From Shinella pollutisoli (GTDB lineage Bacteria > Pseudomonadota > Alphaproteobacteria > Rhizobiales > Rhizobiaceae): a stretch of DNA of 64,000 bases. Position 1 is the first letter of the stretch. Each line of letters begins with the position of its first letter. The position numbers and the translations under genes are program-made. Of this stretch, positions 18,731 to 27,302 are shown piece after piece. The notes beneath the pieces are model-generated. The model made no database searches, was not told the DNA's origin, and saw only the letters and a list, made by a program, of their open reading frames with translations. Location: assembly GCF_024609765.1 (NCBI RefSeq), contig NZ_JANFDG010000017.1, forward strand, positions 59,503 through 123,502, in the 5' to 3' direction.

Positions 18731-19771
18731 ATGAAAGCGACATGGATGACGACGACCGCGGCAGCGGCGATTGCGATTCTGGCCGGCGCGGGCGCCGCCT
18801 CGGCGGCGGGCCAGCTCAACATCTACAACTGGGGCGACTACACGAACCCGGAGCTGATCAAGAAGTTCGAGCAGCAGTTCGACGTCAAGGTGACGGTCAC
18901 CGACTACGATTCGAACGACACGGCGCTCGCCAAGGTCCGCGCCGGCGGCCACGGCTTCGACATCGTCGTGCCGTCGGCGAACTACGTGCAGATCTGGGTC
19001 AAGGAGGGCCTGCTGGAGGAGGCGCGGCCGGACCAGATGGAGAACTTCAAGAATGTCGACGAGCGCTGGGTCGACGTGCCGTGGGATCCGGGCCGCCACT
19101 ATACCGTTCCGTGGCAGTGGGGCCTGACCGGCATCGGCATCAATACCTCGGTCTACAACGGCGACATCAACACCTCGGCGATCTTCCTCGATCCGCCCGA
19201 GGAGCTCGTCGGCAAGATCAACGTGGCGCCGGAAATGAACGACGTCCTCTTCGCCACGATCAAGTATTTCGGCGGCGACTGGTGCACTGAGGACAAGGAG
19301 GTCCTGCGCAAGGTCCGCGACAAGCTCGTGGAAGCGAAGTCGAAATGGCTCGCCATGGACTACAGCGTGACCGAGAAGCTGCCCGCCGGCGACTACGCGG
19401 CCGTCTACTACTGGAACGGCGCCATCATGCGCTCGCGCGAGAAGAACCCGGACATCAAGTTCGGCTATCCGAAGGAGGGCTTCCCCTTCTTCATGGACAG
19501 CGTCGCGATCCTCAAGGACGCGAAGAACGCCGAGAACGCCAAGCTGTTCATGAACTTCATCATGGATCCGGAAAATGCGGCCCTGATCTCCGCCTTCGCG
19601 AAATATGCCAACGGCATCAAGGGCTCGGAGAAGTTCATGCCGCCGGAAATGCAGACGGCGCCCGAGCTGACCGTCCCGGCCGAATTCCAGTCGGCGGGCG
19701 AGTTCCTCGAAAGCTGCGAGCCGCCGGTCCAGGAACTCTACACCAGGATCTGGACCGAACTGCAGAAGTAA
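18731..19771 (+). CDS. Periplasmic polyamine-type binding protein (PotD/PotF-like)
   Basis: Secreted binding protein, 346 aa, with a Sec signal peptide ending near ASAAG (residue 26). The mature protein begins QLNIYNWGDYTNPELIKKFE, the hallmark of PotD/PotF, and has the periplasmic two-lobe fold (GHGFDIVVPSANYVQIWVKE, YYWNGAIMRSREKNPD). An AGAGAGGAACAGAG purine-rich stretch serves as ribosome-binding site. The gene is followed by a strong hairpin, which usually raises binding-protein levels relative to downstream genes. Confidence 0.88.
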   Translation: MKATWMTTTAAAAIAILAGAGAASAAGQLNIYNWGDYTNPELIKKFEQQFDVKVTVTDYDSNDTALAKVRAGGHGFDIVVPSANYVQIWVKEGLLEEARPDQMENFKNVDERWVDVPWDPGRHYTVPWQWGLTGIGINTSVYNGDINTSAIFLDPPEELVGKINVAPEMNDVLFATIKYFGGDWCTEDKEVLRKVRDKLVEAKSKWLAMDYSVTEKLPAGDYAAVYYWNGAIMRSREKNPDIKFGYPKEGFPFFMDSVAILKDAKNAENAKLFMNFIMDPENAALISAFAKYANGIKGSEKFMPPEMQTAPELTVPAEFQSAGEFLESCEPPVQELYTRIWTELQK

Positions 19772-19800
19772 GCGGCCCGGCCCGCATATCGAAAGGAGTG

Positions 19801-19838
19801 CCGGACGCGGGGAGGCTTCGCGCCTTCCCGCGCTCCGG
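19801..19838 (+). other. Intercistronic stem-loop after the binding-protein gene
   Basis: CCGGACGCGGGGAGGC (19801-19816) can pair with GCCTTCCCGCG plus CTCCGG (19822-19838), with one G-U pair and a one-base bulge. There is no U-tract. It probably stabilises the upstream mRNA or attenuates the hydrolase gene, whose start codon is only five bases downstream and has no obvious ribosome-binding site. Confidence 0.6.
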
Positions 19839-19843
19839 TTGAC

Positions 19844-21031
19844 ATGACGATGATCAAGACCTTCAAGGAGGCGCACGGCTTCGCCCGCGCCGACGTGACG
19901 CTCGCCAACTGGCGCACCGCCCCCTACAGCCGCTGGAGCTTCCAGAACGTGCGCGATCTCGTGCCGACGGCCCCGATCGCCGCGCAGGCGCCGGCCGCGG
20001 AGGTGCCGATCGCCTCCGACGCCTTCCTCGACGCGCCGATGGAGACCGGGCTCGACGGCGCGTCGACGGCCCGCGCCTTCCTCGATTACGCCCATACCGA
20101 CGCCTTCGTACTGATGCGCGGCGGCGAGATCGTCGCGGAACATTACGCCCCGCACTGCGATCCGAACGCCCCGCATCTCGTCTTCTCCATCTCGAAGTCG
20201 ATGGTCGCGCTCCTTTCCGGCCTGCTGGAAGCCGAAGGCCTCATCGATCCCGACCGGCCGGTGACGGACTACCTGCCGGAGGCGAAGGGCAGCGTCTACG
20301 GCGACTGCGCCTGGCGCGACGTGCTCGACATGCGCGTCAGCCTCGATTTCGAGGAGGCCTATCTCGATCCGCTGAGCGACTTCGCCCGCTACCGCCGCGC
20401 CATGCTGTGGAACCCGCCGGAGCCCGGCCTTCCCGCCGAGACGCTCGCCGATTTCCTGCTCACCCTTCGCAAGGCCGGGCACCCGCATGGCGGCCCCTTC
20501 TACTACGCCTCGCCGAATGCCGACCTCCTCGGCGTCGTCGTCGAGCGCGTCACGGGCGCGCGCTTCTCCGATCTCTTCTCCGAGCGCATCTGGAAGCCGA
20601 TGGGCGCGAAGGGCGACGGCTGCGTCACGGTCGATGCGATCGGCACGCCCCGCACGGCGGGCGGCGTGTGCGTGCGCGCCCGCGACCTCGCCCGCCTCGG
20701 CGAGTTGCTGCGCAACGACGGCGTGAAGGACGGCCGGCGGATCGTGCCGGCCGGCTGGATCGCCGACATGCGCGAGAACGGCGACCGCCAGGCCTGGCAG
20801 GAGGGCCGCAACGTCGACCTGCCGAACGGCCGCTACCGCAGCCAGTGGTACCAGTCCGGCGAGGCGGACGGCACCTTCTGCGCGATCGGCATCCATGGCC
20901 AGTGGCTCTATGTCGACCCCAGCACCGAGACCGTGATCGTCAAGCTCTCCTCCCAGCCCGACCCGCTCGGCGACGAGGAGAACCAGGACATCTTCGCCTT
21001 CTTCCGCGCGCTCTGCCGCCGGCCGGCGTGA
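19844..21031 (+). CDS. Serine hydrolase of the beta-lactamase / class C family (NylB-like)
   Basis: A 395-aa penicillin-recognising-fold hydrolase. The nucleophile motif SxxK is S115-I-S-K118 (FSISKSMVALLSG), the second motif is FYYASPNADLLG, and a C-terminal GIHGQWLYVDP replaces the KTG box. This pattern resembles carboxylesterases and 6-aminohexanoate-oligomer hydrolases rather than true beta-lactamases. No signal peptide is seen, so it is probably cytoplasmic and acts on an imported substrate. No clear ribosome-binding site lies before ATG 19844 (a second ATG is at 19850). Substrate unknown. Confidence 0.72.
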   Translation: MTMIKTFKEAHGFARADVTLANWRTAPYSRWSFQNVRDLVPTAPIAAQAPAAEVPIASDAFLDAPMETGLDGASTARAFLDYAHTDAFVLMRGGEIVAEHYAPHCDPNAPHLVFSISKSMVALLSGLLEAEGLIDPDRPVTDYLPEAKGSVYGDCAWRDVLDMRVSLDFEEAYLDPLSDFARYRRAMLWNPPEPGLPAETLADFLLTLRKAGHPHGGPFYYASPNADLLGVVVERVTGARFSDLFSERIWKPMGAKGDGCVTVDAIGTPRTAGGVCVRARDLARLGELLRNDGVKDGRRIVPAGWIADMRENGDRQAWQEGRNVDLPNGRYRSQWYQSGEADGTFCAIGIHGQWLYVDPSTETVIVKLSSQPDPLGDEENQDIFAFFRALCRRPA

Positions 21032-21052
21032 CGCGAACCATCGGGAACAGCC

Positions 21053-22723
21053 ATGCAGACCGAAGCGACATACATCATCCGCAATGCGCGCGTGCTGACG
21101 ATGGACGACGCCAACCCGCGCGCCGAGGCGGTGGCAATTTCCGCAAACCGCATCCTGGCGGTGGGCTCGGAGGCCGAGGTCGACGTCTATTCCGGCCCGG
21201 ATACCCACGTGATCGACGCGGGCGGCGGCACGGTGCTGCCGGGCTTCAACGAGGCCCACATGCACATCTTCGCCGGCTCCGCCGAGCTCGACGAGCTCTC
21301 GCTTGCCGGCGTCAAGGGCTTCGATGCGCTGGAGAAGGCGATCAGGGCCTATGCGGCCGAATATCCCGACCGCCGCCTGCTCGTCGCCCAGCAGGCCGAA
21401 TACACAATCCTGTCCGACACCGAGCGGCTGACGCGTCACCATCTCGACCGCATCCTGCCCGACCGGCCGCTCTTCGTCGGCGCCTACGACCACCACACCG
21501 GCTGGGCGAACACCGCCGCGCTGAGGATGGCGGGCATCCTCGAAGGCGGCGACGTCGGCGTCGGCAACGAGATCGTCATGGGCGAGGACGGGCTTGCCGA
21601 CGGCGAGCTGCGCGAGAGCGACGCCATGGGGCCGGTCACCGCCTTCGGCGAGACCGGCGGGCGCGGCATGCTCGGCATCACCACCGGCGGCGAGCCGGAA
21701 AACGTCACGCCGCAGGCGCGCGCGGGCGACATCGAGGTCTTGAAGAAGGGCCTCGCCTATTGCGCCTCGCTCGGCATCACCTCGCTGCAGAACATGGACG
21801 GCAACCTCTACCAGCTGGAGATGCTCGAGGAGATCGAGCGCACGGTCGGCCTGCCGGTGCGCGTGCGCATGCCCTTCCACATGAAGAATTTCATGCCGCT
21901 CTCCGACCTGACGGAAAAGGCCGTCGCCTGGCGCGCGCGCTTCGACACCGACCGGCTGCGTTCGGATTTCGTCAAGCTGTTCATGGACGGCGTCACCGAA
22001 TCCGGCACCGCCGTCTTCGTCGACGACTATTGCCACCGGCCGGGCTGGAAGGGCGAGCCGCTGTTTTCGCAGGCGCATTTCGACGATATCGCGACCGCCG
22101 CCGACCGGCTCGGCCTGCAGGTCGCGGTGCATGCCATCGGCGACGGGGCGGTCAACATGGTGCTGAACGGCTACGAGGCGGCGATCAGGGCGAACGGCAC
22201 GCGCGACAGCCGCCACCGCGTCGAGCATATCGAGGTGATCCAGCCCGCCGACATCCCGCGCTTCAAGGCGCTCGGCGTCGTCGCCTCGATGCAGCCGGTC
22301 CATCCGCCGGGCATCGGCGACCTGCCGCTCGAGCCCTATCTCTCCTATATCGGCGAGGCGCGCTGGTCCCGTGCCTTCGTCTGGCGCACGCTGGTCGAGG
22401 CGGGCGCGAAGATCGTCTTCTCCACCGACTGGCCAGTCTCGCCGCTCGATCCGATGAACTGCATCCAGTGCGCGATGACGCGCAGCATCTGGAAGGAGGG
22501 ACTCAAGGACGAGCGGCTTTCGCTCGCCGAGACGCTCGCCGCCTATACCCGGGCCGGCGCCTGGGTGGAGTTCATGGAGGATCGCAAGGGCGTGCTGAAG
22601 GCGGGCTATCTAGCCGACATCGTCGTGCTCTCCGGCAATGTCGAGGCGGTCGCCTACGAGAACCTCGCCTCGATCCGCCCGGTCACGACGATCTGCGACG
22701 GGCGCATCACCTTCCAGGCCTGA
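21053..22723 (+). CDS. Metal-dependent amidohydrolase, YtcJ-like (amidohydrolase 3 family)
   Basis: A 556-aa TIM-barrel amidohydrolase. Metal ligands are visible: H69 and H71 (NEAHMHIFAG), a probable carboxylated lysine region (DFVKLFMDGV), histidines in VAVHAIGDGA and HRVEHIEVI, and an aspartate in FSTDWPVSPLDP. The N- and C-termini form the small beta domain (IIRNARVLTM, DIVVLSGNVEAV). Relatives cleave C-N bonds in N-substituted amides. It starts 21 bases after the serine hydrolase, so the two probably act on the same imported compound. Natural substrate not known. Confidence 0.78.
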   Translation: MQTEATYIIRNARVLTMDDANPRAEAVAISANRILAVGSEAEVDVYSGPDTHVIDAGGGTVLPGFNEAHMHIFAGSAELDELSLAGVKGFDALEKAIRAYAAEYPDRRLLVAQQAEYTILSDTERLTRHHLDRILPDRPLFVGAYDHHTGWANTAALRMAGILEGGDVGVGNEIVMGEDGLADGELRESDAMGPVTAFGETGGRGMLGITTGGEPENVTPQARAGDIEVLKKGLAYCASLGITSLQNMDGNLYQLEMLEEIERTVGLPVRVRMPFHMKNFMPLSDLTEKAVAWRARFDTDRLRSDFVKLFMDGVTESGTAVFVDDYCHRPGWKGEPLFSQAHFDDIATAADRLGLQVAVHAIGDGAVNMVLNGYEAAIRANGTRDSRHRVEHIEVIQPADIPRFKALGVVASMQPVHPPGIGDLPLEPYLSYIGEARWSRAFVWRTLVEAGAKIVFSTDWPVSPLDPMNCIQCAMTRSIWKEGLKDERLSLAETLAAYTRAGAWVEFMEDRKGVLKAGYLADIVVLSGNVEAVAYENLASIRPVTTICDGRITFQA

Positions 22724-22789
22724 CGGAGGCCCTTCCGGCGGCCGGCTTTCCGTGCGATAGGCCGGTCGTTCTTCCCGGGGCCGGTTCCC

Positions 22790-23680
22790 ATGTATCTCGC
22801 CGAAATCCTCGCGCTCAGCGCCGCCGTCTGCATCGCGATGAGCGGCATGCTCGTCAGCGAGCTGCAGGGCCGCCTGCCGCTCTTCGACCTCGCCCGCCTG
22901 CAGATGCTCGCGGCCTTCGCCATGACCGCCGCCGCCTCGCTCGCGGTCGGCGGCTGGCGCAGCGTCGAGCCGTGGCATCTCGGCTTCCTCGCCGCGTCGA
23001 GCCTCTTCGGCATCATCCTCGCCAGCACCACCTATTTCGCGACGATCTACATCGCCGGGCCACGCACGATGGCGCTGCTCTTCTCGCTCACCTCGCCCTT
23101 CGCCGTGCTGCTCGGCTACCTCTTCCTCGGCGAGACGATCACCATGCGGCAGGGCGGCGGCATCGCCCTCGTGCTCGCCGGCATCCTGCTCGCCATCGGC
23201 CGCCGTCCGGCGAAGGGGCCGCGGCGCAGCGGCGCCCCGCAGCGCGCGGCCTGGCCCGGCATCGCGCTCGGCGTGGTGACCGCGCTCGGGCAGGCGCTCG
23301 GCAGCCTCGCCGCTCGCCCGGCCATGGCGGCGGGCGTGGAGCCGTTCACGGCGATGGCGGTGCGCTCGGGCTTGGCCGCGCTGTTCTTCTTCCTGCTTCT
23401 CCTCGTGCCGCTCCCCGTGTTCCGCCCCGCCGCCCGCGTCGAGCCGCGTTCCTACGTCTTCGTCGGCGGCTCGGCCTTCCTCGGCGTCGGCCTCGGCATG
23501 TCGCTGCTGATGGCCGCGCTCGCCCACGGCAATGTCGGCATCGTCTCGACGCTCTCATCGATGACGCCGGTGCTGATCCTGCCGATGGTCTGGGTGCGCA
23601 CGGGTATCGTCCCGCCGGCGCCCGCCTGGCTCGGCGCCGCGCTCGCCGTCGCCGGAACCGCCCTGATCAGCCTCGGCTAG
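22790..23680 (+). CDS. EamA/RhaT family (DMT) transporter
   Basis: Inner-membrane protein of 296 aa with ten predicted helices in two EamA repeats (about residues 5-135 and 150-292; LALSAAVCIAMSGMLVSELQ and ALGVVTALGQALGSLAAR). DMT carriers of this type export metabolites or amino acids. It lies 66 bases after the amidohydrolase and may be the last gene of that operon. Its stop codon overlaps the stop of the convergent nitrilase-family gene. Confidence 0.82.
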   Translation: MYLAEILALSAAVCIAMSGMLVSELQGRLPLFDLARLQMLAAFAMTAAASLAVGGWRSVEPWHLGFLAASSLFGIILASTTYFATIYIAGPRTMALLFSLTSPFAVLLGYLFLGETITMRQGGGIALVLAGILLAIGRRPAKGPRRSGAPQRAAWPGIALGVVTALGQALGSLAARPAMAAGVEPFTAMAVRSGLAALFFFLLLLVPLPVFRPAARVEPRSYVFVGGSAFLGVGLGMSLLMAALAHGNVGIVSTLSSMTPVLILPMVWVRTGIVPPAPAWLGAALAVAGTALISLG

Positions 23681-24456
23681 ATCTGCCGCGCGAGGTCGTA
23701 GAGATAGGTGTTCTCCGCCTTCGAGCGGGCGAAGTCCTCCGGCCGGATCTCGGCGAAGAGCAGGGTCTCGCCCTCGGCGGGGGCTTCGGCCAGCAGCCGG
23801 CCGTCCGGGGCGGCGATGCGCGAGAGGCCGGCATAGGTGAAGTGGTCGTCGGCGCCGCAATGGTTGACATAGGCGACGAAGACCTGGTTCTCGAAGGCGC
23901 GCACCGCGATCATGTGATTGGCGATGAAGGTGCCGGAGGTGCCCTTCGGCAGCGCCGTCGGCACCACCACGAGATCGGCGCCGGCGAGCGCCAGCCGGCG
24001 GACGTTTTCCGGGAATTCCACGTCGTAGCAGATCAGCATGCCGAGGCGGATCCCTCCGAGCTCGACCATGATGGAGCCGGGTGCCTCGGGGCGGAACCAG
24101 TGCCGCTCGTAGTCGCCGTAGAGGTGGGACTTGCGGTAGACCGCGTTCGTGCCGATGCCGTCGGTGAAGAGCGCGCTGTTGTAGCGCTCGCCGCCGTCCG
24201 TCTCGGCGAAGCCCGCGACGATGGCGAGCCCGTTCTCGCGGGCGATGGCGCCGAGCCGTTCGGCGACCACGCCGGAGGCCGGCGAGCCGATCTGCGCGAA
24301 GGCCTCGCCCGCCCCGTAGCCGGTGACGGCGAGTTCCGGGGCGATCAGGAGCTTCGCGCCGCCGGCGGCGGCGTCCGCGGCGGCCGCGGCGATGCGGGCG
24401 AGGTTCGCCTCGCTGTCGCCGGGGATCGCGCGCATCTGGAGGGCGGCTATGCGCAT
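23677..24456 (-). CDS. Carbon-nitrogen hydrolase (nitrilase superfamily amidase)
   Basis: A 259-aa CN-hydrolase. The catalytic triad is visible: glutamate in LLIAPELAVTGYG, lysine in VYRKSHLYGDYE, and cysteine C143 in MLICYDVEFPENVRRLA. An additional family glutamate lies between the lysine and cysteine. Such enzymes hydrolyse amides such as omega-amides or N-carbamoyl compounds. It starts four bases after the permease stop and is the last gene of the second Pot-type operon. The ATG at 24456 is chosen because the family begins MRIAALQM. Substrate unassigned. Confidence 0.82.
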   Translation of the reverse strand: MRIAALQMRAIPGDSEANLARIAAAAADAAAGGAKLLIAPELAVTGYGAGEAFAQIGSPASGVVAERLGAIARENGLAIVAGFAETDGGERYNSALFTDGIGTNAVYRKSHLYGDYERHWFRPEAPGSIMVELGGIRLGMLICYDVEFPENVRRLALAGADLVVVPTALPKGTSGTFIANHMIAVRAFENQVFVAYVNHCGADDHFTYAGLSRIAAPDGRLLAEAPAEGETLLFAEIRPEDFARSKAENTYLYDLARQI

Positions 24457-24460
24457 GGTC

Positions 24461-25258
24461 TCAATCCCGTGTGGACATGGCGCCGAGCAGCTTCGGCAGG
24501 TCACCGAAGCGGGCGACGAGGCTGAAGACGATCGCCGCGATGGCGACGAAGAGGATCGTCACCGAGGCCATCGTCGGCGTGTAGCCGTAGCGCAGCGCGT
24601 TGAAGATCTTGATCGGCAGCGTCTCCATCGTGAAGCCGACGGTCATGTAGGCGACGATATACTCGTTGAGCGAGAGCACGAAGGCGAAGGCGTAGCCGGA
24701 GACGAGGTAGGGCAGGATCAGCGGCAGGACGACGGTGCGGAAGACCGTGCGGTCGTCGGCCCCCATGGTCGCCGCCGCCTCGACCAGCGAGCGGTCGATT
24801 GCGGAGAAGCCGAGCGACAGCGTCACCAGGGGTAGCGTCACGAAGAAGATCGCGTGGCTGACGACGGCGGTCGCCGGCTGGCCGTAGAAGCCGGTCGTCG
24901 CCCAGAAGGTGAGCAGCCCGAGCGCGGTGATGACCGGCGGCAGCGTGAAGGGGGCGATGCCGAGGAGCTGGAAGATGTTCGCCCAGCGCGCCTCGCGCCG
25001 CCACAGGAACCAGGCGAGCGGCAGCGCGATGACGACCGCCAGCGCCGCCGACAGCGCGGCGAGCACGACCGAGGCGACGAGGGCGCTGCGCCATTCCGGA
25101 TTGGCGAAGATCTCGCCGTACCAGGAGAGCGAGAAGCCCTGCGGCGGGAAGGCGAGGTTCTGCTTCTCGTTGACCGAGACCCCCGCCACGACGATGAGCG
25201 GCAGCGAGAGGAACAGGCCGAAGAGCGCGAAATAGAGCCGTTGCAGGGCGGTGTTCAT
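24461..25258 (-). CDS. Polyamine-type ABC transporter permease (PotC-like), second system
   Basis: Integral membrane protein, 265 aa. Visible features are an N-terminal helix (YFALFGLFLSLPLIVVAGVS), an EAA-like loop (EAAATMGADDRTVFRTVVLP) and FAFVLSLNEYIVAYM near residue 200. It overlaps its partner permease gene by four bases, giving coupled translation, and stops four bases before the CN-hydrolase gene. Confidence 0.87.
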   Translation of the reverse strand: MNTALQRLYFALFGLFLSLPLIVVAGVSVNEKQNLAFPPQGFSLSWYGEIFANPEWRSALVASVVLAALSAALAVVIALPLAWFLWRREARWANIFQLLGIAPFTLPPVITALGLLTFWATTGFYGQPATAVVSHAIFFVTLPLVTLSLGFSAIDRSLVEAAATMGADDRTVFRTVVLPLILPYLVSGYAFAFVLSLNEYIVAYMTVGFTMETLPIKIFNALRYGYTPTMASVTILFVAIAAIVFSLVARFGDLPKLLGAMSTRD

Positions 25259-26109
25259 GCGGCTTCTCCCTTGCGTCCGGCATAGACCGTGAGCGCGACG
25301 AGGCCGAGCGTGACGAGCACGAGGAAGACGGCCATGGCGGCGGCGAACGGCATGTTCGACTGGTAGATCGCCTGGTCGGTGATGAGCACGGAGAGCGTCC
25401 AGTGCTGCGGCCGGCCGAGGATCTGCGGCAGGAGGTAGGAGCCGAGCGCGAAGATGAAGACCATGATCAGCGTGGCGATGATGGTGTTTCGGAGCGCCGG
25501 CACGACGACGGTGAAGAAGGCCTTGAGCGGCGAGGCGCCGAGCGTGCGCGCGGCCTCCGTCAGCGTCGGGTCGAGCCGCACCAGCGCCGGATAGAGCACC
25601 AGCACCGTGTAGGGCAGCGCCTGGTAGACCATGGCGGTCAGCACCGCGCCGAAGCTCGGGTTGAGCGCCACGGCCTCCTGCATCAGGCCGAGGGTGACGA
25701 GGAGATTGGTGATGCCGGCGGTGCGGGAGAACAGCGTCGACCAGGCGAAGCCGATGATGACCTCGGAGAGCGACAGCACGGAGAGCAGCGCCACCAGCCA
25801 GAACACCTGCGTGCGCCGCTTCGAACGGGCGAGCAGGTAGGTGAAGGGCAGCGCCAGCACGACGCAGCAGACGGCGACCGCGACCGCCAGCCCCAGCGAG
25901 AAGCCGAGCACCTTGCCGAAGAACAGGCTGAGGAAGCGGGCGTAGTTGTCGAAGACGAAGTCGGGCGAGTAGAAGCCGGCCGGATTGCGCCGGAAGAAGG
26001 AGACGGCGATCATCGTCGTGAAGGGCACGACGAAGAAGACGATGAGCATGCCCGCCGGAAAGAGGAGCGGGCCGTAGTCCGAGAATTTCTGCGGCGGTTC
26101 GCGTCTCAT
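25255..26109 (-). CDS. Polyamine-type ABC transporter permease (PotB-like), second system
   Basis: Integral membrane protein, 284 aa from the ATG at 26109 (MRREPPQKFSDYGPLLF). It has six membrane segments and the EAA loop EAARTLGASPLKAFFTVVVP. The start overlaps the ATPase stop by four bases (ATGA) and its stop overlaps the next permease start by four bases. The same frame stays open far upstream, but that part is antisense-like shadow of the ATPase gene. Confidence 0.87.
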   Translation of the reverse strand: MRREPPQKFSDYGPLLFPAGMLIVFFVVPFTTMIAVSFFRRNPAGFYSPDFVFDNYARFLSLFFGKVLGFSLGLAVAVAVCCVVLALPFTYLLARSKRRTQVFWLVALLSVLSLSEVIIGFAWSTLFSRTAGITNLLVTLGLMQEAVALNPSFGAVLTAMVYQALPYTVLVLYPALVRLDPTLTEAARTLGASPLKAFFTVVVPALRNTIIATLIMVFIFALGSYLLPQILGRPQHWTLSVLITDQAIYQSNMPFAAAMAVFLVLVTLGLVALTVYAGRKGEAA

Positions 26110-27143
26110 GACTTCAGCACCACGCAGGCATCCGGGGCGAGCCGCACGCCGACATTCTCGCCGACCGCCATGTCGGGGCGCGCATGCGGCATGGAGACGG
26201 CGACGATCTGCCGGCCGGCGGCCTCGACGAAGGTTTCCACCGTGCCGCCGAGATCGCGCACGAAGACGACCGTGGCGGGGATTGCGCCTTCGCCCGGCGC
26301 GGTCAGGCGCACTTCTTCCGGGCGGACGGAGATCGTGCCGGAGGTGAGCCCCGCCGGCACGGCGAGGCCCGGGACCGGCGTGCCGAGCACCGCGGCGGTG
26401 CCGGACGCGTCCGCCGTGAAGTCGAGGAGGTTGGTCGAGCCGATGAAGTCGGCGACGAATGTGTCGGCGGGGCGGCGGTAGATCTCGACCGGCGGCGCGG
26501 CCTGGCGGATCTCGCCGCCGTTCATGACGACCACCGTGTCGGCCATGGTCATCGCCTCGCGCTGGTCGTGGGTGACGACGATGGTGGTGATGCCGAGGCG
26601 CTGCTGCAGCTGCCGGAGCTCTACCTGCATCGCCTCGCGCAGCTTGGCGTCGAGCGCGGAGAGCGGCTCGTCGAGCAGGAAGAGTTTCGGCGAGATGGCG
26701 AGCGCGCGGGCGATGGCGACGCGCTGGCGCTGGCCGCCGGAGAGTTTTGCCACCGGCCGGTCGGCATAGCCCGGCAGGTGGATCATCGCCAGGAGCTCGT
26801 CGACGCGCTTCTTCTGCTCCTCCCTGCCGGCGCCGCGGATGCGCAGCGAATAGGCGATGTTCTCGCCGACCGTCAGATGGGGGAAGAGCGCCAGCGACTG
26901 GAACACCATGCCGAGGTCGCGCTTGTGGGTGGGCACATGGGTGATGTCCGCGCCGTCGAGGCGGATCGCGCCGCTGGTCGGCAGGTCGAGGCCAGCGATC
27001 ATGCGCATCAGCGTGGTCTTGCCGCAGCCGGACGGACCGAGCAGGCAGACGAAGGTGCCGTGCGGCACCGTCAGCCGCACATTGTTGACGGCCGTGAACG
27101 AGCCGAACTGCTTCGTCACATTTTCCAAGGTCAGCCCGGACAT
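26106..27143 (-). CDS. Polyamine-type ABC transporter ATP-binding protein (PotA-like), second system
   Basis: ATPase of 345 aa, starting MSGLTLENVTKQFGSF. Walker [12 protein letters not shown], signature KLSGGQRQRVAIARAL, Walker [13 protein letters not shown] and H-loop VVTHDQREAMTMADT are intact, followed by a TOBE domain (ISVRPEEVRLTAPGE). It lies 159 bases after the binding-protein gene; that gap holds two hairpin elements. Coupled to the PotB-like gene by a four-base overlap. Confidence 0.88.
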   Translation of the reverse strand: MSGLTLENVTKQFGSFTAVNNVRLTVPHGTFVCLLGPSGCGKTTLMRMIAGLDLPTSGAIRLDGADITHVPTHKRDLGMVFQSLALFPHLTVGENIAYSLRIRGAGREEQKKRVDELLAMIHLPGYADRPVAKLSGGQRQRVAIARALAISPKLFLLDEPLSALDAKLREAMQVELRQLQQRLGITTIVVTHDQREAMTMADTVVVMNGGEIRQAAPPVEIYRRPADTFVADFIGSTNLLDFTADASGTAAVLGTPVPGLAVPAGLTSGTISVRPEEVRLTAPGEGAIPATVVFVRDLGGTVETFVEAAGRQIVAVSMPHARPDMAVGENVGVRLAPDACVVLKS

Positions 27144-27177
27144 CGAATCTCCCGCTTGGCGCTGCTTCCGCTCTTGC

Positions 27178-27224
27178 GCAATTCCTTCGCGGGAAGACCG
27201 GTTCCCGCTCTTTCCCGGAATTGC
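27178..27224. repeat. Nested palindromic element between binding-protein and ATPase genes
   Basis: Outer arms GCAATTCC (27178-27185) and GGAATTGC (27217-27224) enclose a perfect inner hairpin GCGGGAA-N6-TTCCCGC (27189-27208). GCAATTCC arms are typical of small Rhizobiaceae intergenic palindromes. It sits within the transcribed gap of the operon and could stabilise mRNA or attenuate expression. Confidence 0.55.
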
Positions 27225-27237
27225 CCCTAAACCCGTG

Positions 27238-27267
27238 CCGCCGCGCATCCTTGCGGGCACGCGGCGG
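27238..27267 (-). other. Second stem-loop in the binding-protein to ATPase gap
   Basis: CCGCCGCG (27238-27245) and CGCGGCGG (27260-27267) form a perfect eight-base stem with a 14-base loop, 35 bases after the binding-protein stop. Such hairpins after binding-protein genes commonly protect the 3' end of that message. Confidence 0.5.
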
Positions 27268-27302
27268 CGGGGACACAGTATAATACCGGCTTCGGCGATC
27301 CG

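Noticed and set aside
19844..21031. SxxK protein as an antibiotic-resistance beta-lactamase
   Set aside because: No signal peptide, no KTG box, and the operon context is catabolic; the pattern fits esterase or amide hydrolase relatives better.
18674..22303. Minus-strand open frame of more than 1200 codons opposite the binding protein, hydrolase and amidohydrolase genes
   Set aside because: Same artefact. The plus-strand genes have signal peptides, active-site motifs and sensible starts; the opposite frame has none.
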